From Hanstruepera flava (lineage in GTDB: Bacteria; Bacteroidota; Bacteroidia; Flavobacteriales; Flavobacteriaceae): a DNA stretch of 64,000 nt. Within the stretch, counting starts at the first letter, position 1, and every line of letters starts with the position of its first letter. The translations under genes were made by a program, and so were the position numbers. Of the stretch, positions 54,141 to 63,827 are shown one piece after another. The notes below the pieces were generated by a model. The model was not told where the DNA came from, searched no databases, and saw nothing but the letters and a program-made list of their open reading frames with translations. The stretch covers positions 310,001-374,000 of the forward strand of contig NZ_JALJCW010000003.1 of the NCBI RefSeq assembly GCF_023634025.1, read 5' to 3'.

Positions 54141-54586
54141 TTTAGATTTCGCTTTTCAATAAAAAAACGCTTTAATAAGTCTGAAGACTCTTTTGCCAAT
54201 ATGCCACCTTCAATTTTTGTTTTTGGATGCAATTTGGTTTTTAAATTAATGCACCCTCTTTCTTCATCTCTAGCTCCATATACAATTTGGCTAATTTGGC
54301 TCCAATACAAAGCTCCTGCACACATTTGGCAAGGCTCTAAAGTAACATATAAGGTACAATTCAATAAATATTTTCCTCCTAAATAATTTGAGGCAGCTGT
54401 TATAGCTTGCATTTCTGCATGGGCTGTAACATCATTTAAAAGCTCGGTTAGGTTGTGTCCTCTAGCAATGACTTTATTATCAATAACTATAACAGCACCT
54501 ACAGGTATTTCGCCTTTGTCGAAAGCAATTTCTGCTTCCTGTAAGGCTTTCTTCATAAAATAATTATGGTCAAAGATGCTTTCCAT
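54137..54586 (-). CDS. tadA: tRNA-specific adenosine deaminase
   Basis: A 149-residue zinc deaminase that converts A34 to inosine in tRNA-Arg(ACG). Zinc and catalytic residues are HAEMQA (His, Glu) and PCQMCAGAL (two Cys). The start is MESIFDHNYFMKKALQEAEIAFDKGEIPVGAV, the usual N-terminus. It is divergent in sense from no neighbour; upstream lies the terminator of the protease gene. Confidence 0.96.
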   Translation of the reverse strand: MESIFDHNYFMKKALQEAEIAFDKGEIPVGAVIVIDNKVIARGHNLTELLNDVTAHAEMQAITAASNYLGGKYLLNCTLYVTLEPCQMCAGALYWSQISQIVYGARDEERGCINLKTKLHPKTKIEGGILAKESSDLLKRFFIEKRNLN

Positions 54587-54597
54587 TTATGTAAAAA

Positions 54598-54631
54598 TAA
54601 AAAAGGCAACTAAAATTTAGTTGCCTTTTTT
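54598..54631 (-). terminator. terminator of the M36 protease gene
   Basis: A stem of about 14 bp, AAAAAGGCAACTAAA with TTTAGTTGCCTTTTT, lies 19 bp beyond the protease stop. T-runs flank it on either strand reading, so it could work in both directions; the protease gene is the adjoining 3' end. Confidence 0.88.
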
Positions 54632-54649
54632 CAATTATTTTATAACACG

Positions 54650-57310
54650 TTAGTTTTTAATAATCTTATTGTTTGAGTTAATGCTTTGTCCATTGATATT
54701 TAAAATATAAATACCTGATTGCAATTGACTCATATTAATCTCAACTTGATTGTATAACTCTGTTTGGGTTGAGTAAACCTGTCTTCCATTTAAGTCTGTT
54801 AACGTAATTCTTACCTCACCTAAACTTCTGTTAGTTTTAATGTAAACGTTACCGTTTGTTGGATTAGGGTACACTTTATAATCATTTTGATTAAATTCAT
54901 CAACACTTAAACTTGTACAATTTGCTAACGAAGGGTCAGAGTCAGGTGGCATTGTAAAATCTTCAACCTGGTCAGTTCTACTAAATGGAGTACCTTCAGA
55001 AGCATTTAGTCCTAAACCTCTATTGGCAAACACTTCCCAAATTAAACATTGGTCTTCTCCTCCAGTTAAAGCATTATCAGCGGCAAGAATAGCGTCTCTT
55101 CCATCAACAAAACCTGGGTTACATTGTTGGAGTTTTAATCCATCCATAACAATTTGCATCACTTTATTATTCCCTCCAGTTCCATTTAAAAAATCTTCAT
55201 CAAAGCCATACTTATCTACATATGCCCATGTTAAATCCCATAATACAGTTGCCCAAATAGTACCGACACCATGAGGAATTGAATTTGAGGTGTCATTGGT
55301 GTCACCATAAGTAAATGGGTTAATTGCAAAATCAGTACTGTAAGGATAACGTCTTATACCAACATCTTCTGGGTTTTGCCCTACTGAATATGTAGCCATA
55401 CCCTTTGGATCTTCTGGAAGATCTGTTGTTTTCATTGTTAGCATTAAGGCAAACCAGTCAGACCAACCTTCTCCCATTTGGGTTATGTTTGTTAAACAAT
55501 TTGTAGTATTTGCACCACCTGTTAATCTGTTGGAAATACCATGGCCATATTCATGCGCCACAATAAGGTTATCCAAACTTCCATCTTTTTGGTAAGGCCC
55601 TGCATCCAATAAAGACGCATTAATTGTATCGCCATTTAATAATGCGGCAATAAGTGCCTCACCATCAATATTATTAATCATTATTGAAGGGATAGTTACA
55701 TTAGCGCCAACAGCTCCACCACCCATTGTAATAGGATCTCCAGCAACATTATTAACCATTATAACAGCAACTGCACCTTCATTTTCTGCAGCTAATATTT
55801 TAAAACCAAATTCGCAAACACCACGACGAATAACAACTATCTTACCATTTAAATCAGCACCATTAGTAATATTGTTACAACCATCTTGTGGATCTGTTGA
55901 ACTCATTCCTCCAATGTTATTATCTACAACCAATGCTAAATCAGCAGTAATTGGTGTTGAAGATAATGTGCCTCCAAAGTTTGCTGGTAAACCAGCATAG
56001 TCTCCAGATAAAGAACCATTGTTAATCGTTAATGGATCACCTGCGGGACCTGATGCTGACCATAAGAACATTGTCATTCCTGGATTACCACCATCTGGAG
56101 GTGTTCCAAAAGTTGCATTATTTAATCCAGCACCATCTTGACCATCTGCAAAAACAAAATCGTTCCCAATACCTCCATTGCCATAGTTGTTTTCTTGAAA
56201 ATTACCACTAGCTTCATCAAAACCATACTCATACCATACATCATGCATCATATTATTCATATAGAATAAATTTGTTAATGATACATCTTCATATAGGGCT
56301 GGTGCTTGATTTAAATTCAGAGGAAAATCAAAATTTAAAGAAGCCGTTCCGTCAGGCATATAACCATTATCATCATTATTGGCATCTCTATCTTCCTGTG
56401 CCCAAACATTATTACCTCTAGTAACAGTATATTCAGGTCCACTAACTCCGTTTGTATCATGCCATCCAAAAGGTGACGCGTTTGGATTTGCAGGTTCGCT
56501 TACTAGTGTTCTGTCTCCATCATTTGGACCTCCAACTGGTATGGCATAAATATTATATTGAGATCCATCTACACGACGGTAATCATCTCTAAATAAAGAG
56601 AAATTATTAGATCCTACATTATGTTTTTCAACATGGTTATGAGAAATATGATTAGCGTCTCCAAAATTACAAGTTAAAATCCAATCGTTTTGGCTTAATA
56701 CTTCCCCATTTAATGCATCGATACGAACACTTGGCCAAGTGGTACCATCTAAAGAATAAATACTGACATCCCAAGCTAATTTTAATTCTCCATTACTATT
56801 ATAATAAACTAATTCAACTGGAATATTAACTTTAGAAATGTTACCATTAGTGTAAACATATCTCTTTTCAGCGGTTTCTAATAAAGTTAAATTTTGAGCA
56901 CTTCCTAAATTTAACTCCGAAGCTGCTCTTTGTATGGCTTGTTCAGGTGATAATTGCGGAGCTATTGCGTTAACACGTTGAGCAATATTACCCATAAAAT
57001 TATTGGCGTAATAAAACACAACATTATCTTTAATAGCTATACTTGAAATAGCATTAAAGATATTGATGCCTTGATATCGTTGGTTAACATAGACATGTGT
57101 TAATTTTGATTTTGTGGAAAAGAATTCTTTACTCACATATAAATCTGCTATGTCTGAGCTAACTAGATTTAAGGACTCTTTTTTTTGGTCTAAATACGAT
57201 TGGATAACCGAACCATATTCTGAATTAGTCAAATTACTTTGTGCAAAACCTAGATTGGTAAGTAAAGCAATTACTAAAAACAAAACAGAATTGATGTAAT
57301 TGTTTTTCAT
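54650..57310 (-). CDS. T9SS-secreted M36 metalloprotease (fungalysin-like) with PA domain
   Basis: An 886-residue zinc protease from ATG 57310 (MKNNYINSVLFLVIALLTNLGFAQ, a signal peptide). An upstream in-frame start at 57364 precedes the -7 element at 57352-57359 and is excluded. An FTP-type propeptide spans about 30-200. The M36 catalytic part begins near 290 and is interrupted by a protease-associated domain (about 425-560). The zinc site HEYGH follows (H586, E587, H590). The C-terminal ~75 residues are a type A sorting domain (YKVYPNPTNGNVYI ... GIYILNI), which directs export by the type IX system. The role is probably extracellular protein digestion. Confidence 0.94.
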   Translation of the reverse strand: MKNNYINSVLFLVIALLTNLGFAQSNLTNSEYGSVIQSYLDQKKESLNLVSSDIADLYVSKEFFSTKSKLTHVYVNQRYQGINIFNAISSIAIKDNVVFYYANNFMGNIAQRVNAIAPQLSPEQAIQRAASELNLGSAQNLTLLETAEKRYVYTNGNISKVNIPVELVYYNSNGELKLAWDVSIYSLDGTTWPSVRIDALNGEVLSQNDWILTCNFGDANHISHNHVEKHNVGSNNFSLFRDDYRRVDGSQYNIYAIPVGGPNDGDRTLVSEPANPNASPFGWHDTNGVSGPEYTVTRGNNVWAQEDRDANNDDNGYMPDGTASLNFDFPLNLNQAPALYEDVSLTNLFYMNNMMHDVWYEYGFDEASGNFQENNYGNGGIGNDFVFADGQDGAGLNNATFGTPPDGGNPGMTMFLWSASGPAGDPLTINNGSLSGDYAGLPANFGGTLSSTPITADLALVVDNNIGGMSSTDPQDGCNNITNGADLNGKIVVIRRGVCEFGFKILAAENEGAVAVIMVNNVAGDPITMGGGAVGANVTIPSIMINNIDGEALIAALLNGDTINASLLDAGPYQKDGSLDNLIVAHEYGHGISNRLTGGANTTNCLTNITQMGEGWSDWFALMLTMKTTDLPEDPKGMATYSVGQNPEDVGIRRYPYSTDFAINPFTYGDTNDTSNSIPHGVGTIWATVLWDLTWAYVDKYGFDEDFLNGTGGNNKVMQIVMDGLKLQQCNPGFVDGRDAILAADNALTGGEDQCLIWEVFANRGLGLNASEGTPFSRTDQVEDFTMPPDSDPSLANCTSLSVDEFNQNDYKVYPNPTNGNVYIKTNRSLGEVRITLTDLNGRQVYSTQTELYNQVEINMSQLQSGIYILNINGQSINSNNKIIKN

Positions 57311-57351
57311 CTTTAAAATATTAGTAATTCTTATTTTTTTTGATAATTTCA

Positions 57352-57359
57352 CAAAGATA
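57352..57359 (-). promoter_or_regulatory. -7 promoter element of the M36 protease gene
   Basis: CAAAGATA on the plus strand reads TATCTTTG on the minus strand, matching TAnnTTTG. It is 41 bp upstream of the ATG at 57310. Confidence 0.58.
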
Positions 57360-57456
57360 GGCAAGTGTCACAGATAAATTAACATATTATTAAATAAATA
57401 TTTAAAACAACTTTTTTTCGGTCTATTTTGATAATTTTATACCATAATTGGTATTA

Positions 57457-59220
57457 ATGGATTCTCACCTACTAAACACAATAAATTCACCAAAAGACCT
57501 TCGAAAATTAAAGGTTAAACAGCTACTGGATCTTACAAAAGAGTTACGGCAATTTATTGTTGATATTGTTGCAACAAAAGAAGGCCATTTAGGTGCAAGT
57601 TTAGGAACAGTAGAACTTACAATTGCTCTACACTATGTTTTTAATACACCTGATGACATATTGGTCTGGGATGTAGGTCATCAAGCCTATGGTCATAAAA
57701 TACTTACTGGAAGGCGAGATCAATTTATCACCAATAGGCAACTTAATGGCATTAGTGGTTTCCCAAAAAGATCTGAAAGTATCTATGACACTTTTGGTGT
57801 AGGCCATTCATCCACATCTATTTCAGCAGCTTTAGGTATGGCAATTGCCTCTCAATTAAAAGGGGAAGAAAAACACCATATTGCAGTAATAGGCGATGCT
57901 TCAATTGCTAGTGGTATGGCATTCGAAGGACTTAATCACGCTGGTGTAACCGATGCTAATTTATTAGTAATTTTAAACGACAATGCTATTGGTATTGATC
58001 CAAGCGTTGGGGCTTTAAAGCAATATTTAACTAATGTTAAAAAGGGCAAGGATGATCAAGATAATATTTTTGAGGCCTTAAACTTTAGTTATTCAGGCCC
58101 AGTTAATGGTCATGACATTGAAGCATTAATTACAGAATTCAACAGGTTAAAGCTTTTAAAAGGCCCGAAATTATTACATGTAGTTACTACTAAAGGAAAA
58201 GGCTTAAAGCTTGCCGAAGAAAACCAAGTTACCTACCATGCTCCTGGTAAATTTGATTCTACAACTGGAGAGCTTACTCCAAAAAGCAGTATAATGCAAC
58301 CTCCAAAATATCAAGATGTTTTTGGACATACTATTTTAGAATTAGCAAAAAAGAACAAAAAAATTATTGGTATTACACCCGCCATGCCAACAGGAAGTTC
58401 ACTAAAATACATGATTGAAGAACTTCCTAATCGTGCTTTTGATGTTGGTATTGCAGAACAACATGCCGTAACTTTTTCTGCTGGAATGGCTACTCAAGGC
58501 TTTATTCCGTTTTGCAATATTTACTCAACATTTTTACAACGTGCTTACGACCAAATCATTCACGATGTAGCCTTGCAGAATCTCCCTGTTGTTTTTTGTT
58601 TGGATCGTTCAGGCTTGGTCGGCGAAGATGGCTCTACCCATCATGGTGTTTTTGATTTAGCGTATTTACGATGCATTCCTAATCTAATAATTTTTGCTCC
58701 TAGAAATGAAGTTGAATTGCGTAATATACTCTATACAGCTCAATTGCAAAAAGCTAAAAACCCTATCGCTATTCGATACCCAAGAGGCTCGGGTGTTACT
58801 TTAAATTGGAATCAAGAATTTCAAGAAATTGAAATTGGTAAAGGCTTTGAATTACATAAAGGAAAATCTATAGCTGTTTTAAGCATTGGGACCATTTCAA
58901 AAAATGTGAGCGAAGCCATTCAAAATATGCCTTCAGTAGGCCATTATGACTTACGTTTTGTAAAACCTTTAGATAAAAAATTATTGCATAAAGTTTTTTC
59001 CAACTATTCTAAAATAATAACAATCGAAGATGGTTCTATAGTTGGAGGGTTTGGCAGCGCTATTTTAGAGTTTGCCAATAAAAACAATTATAAAAACGAA
59101 ATTTATGTTTTAGGTATTCCAGATGAGTTTATAGAACATGGCACAATACAAGAACTCCAAACTAGTATTGGTCTTGACTCTAAAAGTTTAAGTAAATTCA
59201 TTTATAAATTACTTAAGTAG
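57457..59220 (+). CDS. dxs: 1-deoxy-D-xylulose-5-phosphate synthase
   Basis: A 587-residue thiamine-diphosphate enzyme that condenses pyruvate and glyceraldehyde-3-phosphate, the first step of the MEP isoprenoid pathway. The ATG at 57457 gives MDSHLLNTINSPKDLRKL; an upstream in-frame TTG at 57448 is not needed. Motifs are DVGHQAYGHKILTGR, FGVGHSSTSISAALG, the cofactor string GDASIASGMAFEGLNHAG with LNDN, catalytic Glu in GIAEQHAVTF, and GLVGEDGSTHHGVFD. It is slightly shorter than proteobacterial forms (about 620). It is monocistronic. Confidence 0.97.
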   Translation: MDSHLLNTINSPKDLRKLKVKQLLDLTKELRQFIVDIVATKEGHLGASLGTVELTIALHYVFNTPDDILVWDVGHQAYGHKILTGRRDQFITNRQLNGISGFPKRSESIYDTFGVGHSSTSISAALGMAIASQLKGEEKHHIAVIGDASIASGMAFEGLNHAGVTDANLLVILNDNAIGIDPSVGALKQYLTNVKKGKDDQDNIFEALNFSYSGPVNGHDIEALITEFNRLKLLKGPKLLHVVTTKGKGLKLAEENQVTYHAPGKFDSTTGELTPKSSIMQPPKYQDVFGHTILELAKKNKKIIGITPAMPTGSSLKYMIEELPNRAFDVGIAEQHAVTFSAGMATQGFIPFCNIYSTFLQRAYDQIIHDVALQNLPVVFCLDRSGLVGEDGSTHHGVFDLAYLRCIPNLIIFAPRNEVELRNILYTAQLQKAKNPIAIRYPRGSGVTLNWNQEFQEIEIGKGFELHKGKSIAVLSIGTISKNVSEAIQNMPSVGHYDLRFVKPLDKKLLHKVFSNYSKIITIEDGSIVGGFGSAILEFANKNNYKNEIYVLGIPDEFIEHGTIQELQTSIGLDSKSLSKFIYKLLK

Positions 59221-59225
59221 TAATA

Positions 59226-59357
59226 CTAATCTTCAGCGTAAAACTCTGTACCCTCAAAATCTGGAGCGTTCTCTGTATTCGATACTTCTTTAATTACTAA
59301 TAAAAAAGCAAAGGTTACAAAGAAAATAACAATTGCTCCAAGCAAGTTTTTTTTCAT
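59226..59357 (-). CDS. 43-residue single-pass membrane protein
   Basis: The frame runs from ATG 59357 to TAG at 59226. It has a basic start MKKNLLG, one hydrophobic helix (about 6-22, AIVIFFVTFAFLLVI) and an acidic tail ending FEGTEFYAED. The tail should be periplasmic if the positive-inside rule holds. It is too short for many gene callers. It is convergent with dxs, 5 bp from its stop. No family is known to me; the ordered charge pattern and clean frame support a real gene. Confidence 0.66.
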   Translation of the reverse strand: MKKNLLGAIVIFFVTFAFLLVIKEVSNTENAPDFEGTEFYAED

Positions 59358-59444
59358 GATAATTACACATTATGATTGGGGAAATAAACATATACAAAAT
59401 ACCGATTAAAAGCAAATTTAATCGATGAAATGCGTTTTTTATAC

Positions 59445-60791
59445 TTACAAACCTATACCTTCAATGCTTTTATATTCTAATATAGCACGACTATCAGATA
59501 ACGAAGCCACATAATTACTAACATTTAACAGCCTATCATAAATAGTATCATTTGCTTTTCTCACAATACCTTTTGGCAATGTTTTTAAGATGAGTTTATC
59601 GTAATTTGACTCTTGATTATTATAACTATTATTAATTGCCGTTATATAGGTCTCAAGCAACTTATTGATTACTTTATATCCAATAATTTCTTTATTTATA
59701 ACCTCATCAGATTGATAAACATTTTCAATACTAATCTTTATTATGTCGTTTATTTGAGCTTCATACTTACTTTTATCCAGTAGAGCAGTTTTAAAATTTC
59801 CTTTGAGAATAGCTTCCTCATTAGACACAAAAATCTCTACGGCTTCATTTATTAATGTATTTATGGCAAGTGCCCTTAAATAACTAATTCTATCTTGGGT
59901 GCTACTTAACTGATTGTATTTTTTAGTATGAATAGTGTCCCTAACAAGATTTATTAAATACTCTAAAGCAAATTCTTCTTGAATGAGTCCTAAATTTATA
60001 CCATCTTCAAAATCAATAATAGTATAACATATGTCATCTGCCGCTTCAACTAAAAATGCTAAAGGGTGCCTTGAAAAGCTTATGTCTTCATTAGAACCCG
60101 TTTTAATTAAGCCTAATTCATCAACAACATCTTGAAAGGCTAATTTTTCACTTTGAAAAAATCCATACTTCTTATCTGCTATATGATTGGTTGGTTTTTT
60201 AGGCAACGACTCTTTTGGATACTTTATAAAAGCGCCGAGAGTGGCATAGCTTAAACGTAAGCCGCCTTCTCTACCCGTTCTACTTTCGGTTAAAATTTTA
60301 AATCCGTTGGCATTGCCTTCAAAATCACATAAATCTTGGTATTGCTTTTTTGTTAATTTATCTTTAAAACCAAACCCTTTTCCCGTTTTAAAATATTCAC
60401 CTATAGCTTTCTCTCCCGAATGTCCAAAAGGCGGATTACCAATATCATGAGCAATAGCGGCAGCTGCAACTATAGCGCCAAAGTCATTGGCCCGATATCC
60501 ATGTATACTTTGTAAGTGTGGGTATTTTTCCAATAATTTTATTCCTACTCGTCTACCTAACGTTCTACCAACAACACTTACCTCTAAACTATGTGTTAAT
60601 CGCGTATGCACAAAATCGGTTTGAGATAATGGAATAACTTGGGTTTTATCTTGAAGGCTTCTAAACTCGGTAGAAAAAATAATTCTGTCAAAATCTACTT
60701 CAAAGCCCAATCGTGTTTCATCCTGCTCTTTTCGCAGGCGTTTATTGGTATCGCCAAATCGTTTTAAAGAAAGTAATTGTTCCCAATTCAT
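59445..60791 (-). CDS. dgt: deoxyguanosinetriphosphate triphosphohydrolase (dNTPase)
   Basis: A 448-residue HD-domain enzyme that hydrolyses dGTP or other dNTPs to nucleoside and triphosphate. The start at ATG 60791 (MNWEQLLSLKRFGDTNKRLRKEQDETRLGFEVDFDRIIFS) matches the family; an upstream start at 60827 adds 12 unconserved residues. Metal ligands are in HTRLTHSLEVSVVGR (His), IAHDIGNPPFGHSGE (His-Asp) and the later ADDICYTIIDFEDG (Asp). It is divergent from the TonB receptor gene. Confidence 0.94.
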   Translation of the reverse strand: MNWEQLLSLKRFGDTNKRLRKEQDETRLGFEVDFDRIIFSTEFRSLQDKTQVIPLSQTDFVHTRLTHSLEVSVVGRTLGRRVGIKLLEKYPHLQSIHGYRANDFGAIVAAAAIAHDIGNPPFGHSGEKAIGEYFKTGKGFGFKDKLTKKQYQDLCDFEGNANGFKILTESRTGREGGLRLSYATLGAFIKYPKESLPKKPTNHIADKKYGFFQSEKLAFQDVVDELGLIKTGSNEDISFSRHPLAFLVEAADDICYTIIDFEDGINLGLIQEEFALEYLINLVRDTIHTKKYNQLSSTQDRISYLRALAINTLINEAVEIFVSNEEAILKGNFKTALLDKSKYEAQINDIIKISIENVYQSDEVINKEIIGYKVINKLLETYITAINNSYNNQESNYDKLILKTLPKGIVRKANDTIYDRLLNVSNYVASLSDSRAILEYKSIEGIGL

Positions 60792-60869
60792 AATGCTAAA
60801 ATTGGTTTGCAAGATACATTTTTTCAATGTTAAGAAATTGTTTTTAAAAGCGATTTTTTTGTGCCTGAC

Positions 60870-60920
60870 GGTAACGTTTAGGTAACAGTTTTATGATTTA
60901 GGTTTAACCTGCAATTAACC
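60870..60920 (+). promoter_or_regulatory. two pairs of 11-bp-spaced direct repeats upstream of the TonB receptor gene
   Basis: GGTAAC at 60870-60875 and 60881-60886 (11-bp period), then TTAACC at 60904-60909 and 60915-60920 (11-bp period, related to the first pair as an inverted form, GGTTAA). The second pair abuts the -33 TTG at 60921. Direct repeats one helical turn apart are the mark of OmpR/PhoB-family sites. Confidence 0.55.
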
Positions 60921-60948
60921 TTGACTTTACATTTATCCGGTTTCTTTG
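60921..60948 (+). promoter_or_regulatory. promoter of the TonB-dependent receptor gene
   Basis: TTG at 60921-60923 and TTTCTTTG at 60941-60948 (one mismatch to TAnnTTTG), 17 bp apart. The ATG is at 60974. The weak -7 element suggests dependence on an activator bound just upstream. Confidence 0.52.
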
Positions 60949-60973
60949 CGACATCAAAATTCAAGAAAATATA

Positions 60974-63784
60974 ATGAGACATATATTACTATTTATTCTA
61001 CTTATTTCGGCTTCATTTATTCAAGGTCAAAGTTCGGGAGAGCTTGTTGGTAAATTAACTGATAAAGATTTCAACGACGAACCTTTAGCATTCGCTAATA
61101 TTTTATTAAAAGGAACTATTAAAGGAACTACCTCTGATTTAGATGGACTATACAGTATAACAAATATTGAACCAGGAGTATATACTGTTGAATACAGTTT
61201 TATTGGATATGAAACTCAAGAAATTGAAGTTACCATTGAGGCGGATAAAGTAACTGAAATTAACATTTCAATGTCGGCTTCTGCGGCTTCTTTAGATGAA
61301 GTTGTAATTAAAACAACTACTAGACGTGATAGTGAGGTTGCTCTACTTTTGGAACAGAAAAAAGCAGTGGAAATTAAACAAAGTATAGGCGCTGAAGAAC
61401 TATCAAGAAAAGGAGTTAGTGATGCAGCTGGTGCTGTTGCTAAAATTTCAGGTGTTTCAAAGCAAGAAGGTTCTAGTAACGTTTATGTACGTGGTTTAGG
61501 TGATCGCTATTTAAATACAACTATGAATGGCTTATCGTTACCATCAAATGATGTTAATAAAAAGAATATCGATTTAGATTTATTTTCATCAGATATTATT
61601 GAAAATGTATCTATTAGTAAAGCTTATTCTACTAATTTCTATGGGGATTTTTCAGCGGGAAATGTAGATATAAGTTCAAAAAATTTCAAAGGTGATTTTT
61701 ATGTAGATGCTTTTGTTAGTTCAGGTTTTAACACCAATGCCATTGATAAAAACTTTGTTAGAAGTGAAGGTACGGGATATTGGGGATATTATGGTCGTTA
61801 TGAGCACAATCCTTTTGCTGTAATATTATCACATGGTGTAGACCCTGTTGATGCTGGATCACCAATTAATATTGGTTATGGTGCTTCAATTGGCAAAAGC
61901 TTTGATTTCAAAAATGATTCGCGCTTAAGTATTTTTATTACTGGTTCTTTTGAAAACGGTTTTGAATATAGAAAAGGAACCAATACAGATTTCACATTGG
62001 TTGAAAAGAAAGCCTATATAGATAGTGCTGAAGAATTTGATTACGGCACCACATCTACTGCAATGGCCAATTTAAACTACAGAATTGATGACAACAACAC
62101 TTTAAAATTCAACTCGTTGTTTATCAATAGTTCTAGTGATGTGGTAGGATATTTTGGTATAGATGGTAAAGGTAGAAACCGAGACGCTATTTTAAATACC
62201 GACGAAGGTTTTTATCAAATGAACGTACAGTTTGATCAAACTAGAATGTTTGTTAATCAGTTATTAGGAAATCACAAATCTGGAGATTTTGAAGTAGATT
62301 GGGGGTTTGGTTATAATTCGGTTTTTTCAGACCAACCAGATAGAAGACGTGTAAGTATTGAAAATTACCAATATGCACTAGACAACGACCCACTTACTAA
62401 CCCTACATTTTACAACAATATTGATTTTGACAACCAGCGATACTTTCAAAATATTGAAGACGAAGAGTACAATGGTAGGTTAAATATATCTTACGAGCCA
62501 AGTGAAACCATAAAAATAAATTTAGGGTATAACGGCAAAACCAAAGAACGTAACTTTGAGAACATTCGTTATGGGTACGAAATAGTTGATACAGACTACC
62601 AAATTACAGATGTTAACAATTTAAATAGCATCTTCAACTTATCAAACTTAAATATAAGTGAAGGTAGCGACGGTATTTACCAAATTAAAGTTATAAACAG
62701 CTATCCAGGACAATCTAACACCAACCGTCCAGGTTTACCAGAAAACACCTACACAGGTAATTTAGATATTTATGCTGGTTATTTAAATGCTGAAATTAAA
62801 GCTGGTGAAAAATGGTTATTCGTTCCTGGTGTAAGATTAGAATCTGTAAATCAAAAAATTGCTTATGATGTTATTAATTTAGGTAACAACGGAAAAGCAG
62901 AAATTGGATTCTACGACAACTTCTTCTTACCAAGCTTGAATGTGAAATATGCTTTAAATGAAGATCAAAACCTTCGCTTTTCAGCAAGTCAAACTATTTC
63001 AATTCCTGAATTCAAGGAAGTAGCACCTTTTGTTTACGAAAATATTTCTACTAGAATTGGTGGTAACCCAGATTTATTAGACAAAGGAGTATCTAAAATA
63101 TTCAATATTGACTTAAAGTACGAATGGTTCTTTAGCAGCAGTGAAATTTTCTCTGTTGGTTTATTTGCCAAGCAAATTAACGATCCTGTAAATTTAGTTG
63201 TAGCAGCAGACGCAACCGGAACACAACGTTTTTTCCGAACTGGAGATAAAGCCGAAGTTTTCGGTGTTGAAGTTGAAGTTAGAAAAGACTTGCTTAAGAA
63301 TACTGATGATGACACGATATTGTCAGCAGGTTTAAATGCAACATACATGCACACCAATCAAGATTTGTATGACGAAATCAATGGTACATTTAGTGTAAGC
63401 TTCGATTCAGATGAAGATGAACTTCAAGGTGCATCACCGTTTTTAATAAATGCAGATGTTAGCTTCTCTCCTACTTTCAATAATTATAAGCCAGTAGCTA
63501 ATTTAGTGTTCTCATATTTTTCAGACAGAATTGATGCTTTAGGCGGTGGCCAGCTAGGTAATATTATTGAATATGGCGTACCTACTTTAGATTTTATTTG
63601 GAAAAATACAATAAAGGAGAACTTCCAAGTTAATTTAAGCTTACAAAACCTTTTAAATCCAACCATAAAATATGTTCGTGAAACTACTTTAGGTGAAGTT
63701 GTAGTAAACTCCGCTAATGGTAATGGCGTTTCTGATTACAAACGCGGCATGAACATAGGATTACAATTAAAATATAATTTTTAG
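60974..63784 (+). CDS. TonB-dependent receptor with carboxypeptidase-like N-domain
   Basis: A 936-residue outer-membrane receptor. The signal peptide is MRHILLFILLISASFIQGQ. A CarboxypepD_reg-like sandwich follows (about 24-105: LVGKLTDKDFNDEPLAFANILLKGT), then a plug domain (about 130-240, with GVSKQEGSSNVYVRGLGDRYLNTTMNG) and a 22-stranded-type barrel ending in an aromatic LKYNF. It is not a SusC relative by motif and has no SusD gene. A lipoprotein gene begins 44 bp after its stop, a common receptor-lipoprotein pairing. 11-bp direct repeats upstream hint at control by an OmpR/PhoB-type regulator. Substrate unknown. Confidence 0.92.
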   Translation: MRHILLFILLISASFIQGQSSGELVGKLTDKDFNDEPLAFANILLKGTIKGTTSDLDGLYSITNIEPGVYTVEYSFIGYETQEIEVTIEADKVTEINISMSASAASLDEVVIKTTTRRDSEVALLLEQKKAVEIKQSIGAEELSRKGVSDAAGAVAKISGVSKQEGSSNVYVRGLGDRYLNTTMNGLSLPSNDVNKKNIDLDLFSSDIIENVSISKAYSTNFYGDFSAGNVDISSKNFKGDFYVDAFVSSGFNTNAIDKNFVRSEGTGYWGYYGRYEHNPFAVILSHGVDPVDAGSPINIGYGASIGKSFDFKNDSRLSIFITGSFENGFEYRKGTNTDFTLVEKKAYIDSAEEFDYGTTSTAMANLNYRIDDNNTLKFNSLFINSSSDVVGYFGIDGKGRNRDAILNTDEGFYQMNVQFDQTRMFVNQLLGNHKSGDFEVDWGFGYNSVFSDQPDRRRVSIENYQYALDNDPLTNPTFYNNIDFDNQRYFQNIEDEEYNGRLNISYEPSETIKINLGYNGKTKERNFENIRYGYEIVDTDYQITDVNNLNSIFNLSNLNISEGSDGIYQIKVINSYPGQSNTNRPGLPENTYTGNLDIYAGYLNAEIKAGEKWLFVPGVRLESVNQKIAYDVINLGNNGKAEIGFYDNFFLPSLNVKYALNEDQNLRFSASQTISIPEFKEVAPFVYENISTRIGGNPDLLDKGVSKIFNIDLKYEWFFSSSEIFSVGLFAKQINDPVNLVVAADATGTQRFFRTGDKAEVFGVEVEVRKDLLKNTDDDTILSAGLNATYMHTNQDLYDEINGTFSVSFDSDEDELQGASPFLINADVSFSPTFNNYKPVANLVFSYFSDRIDALGGGQLGNIIEYGVPTLDFIWKNTIKENFQVNLSLQNLLNPTIKYVRETTLGEVVVNSANGNGVSDYKRGMNIGLQLKYNF

Positions 63785-63827
63785 AAACCATAATAATAAA
63801 TAAAGACAATAATTAAACTCAAAAACA

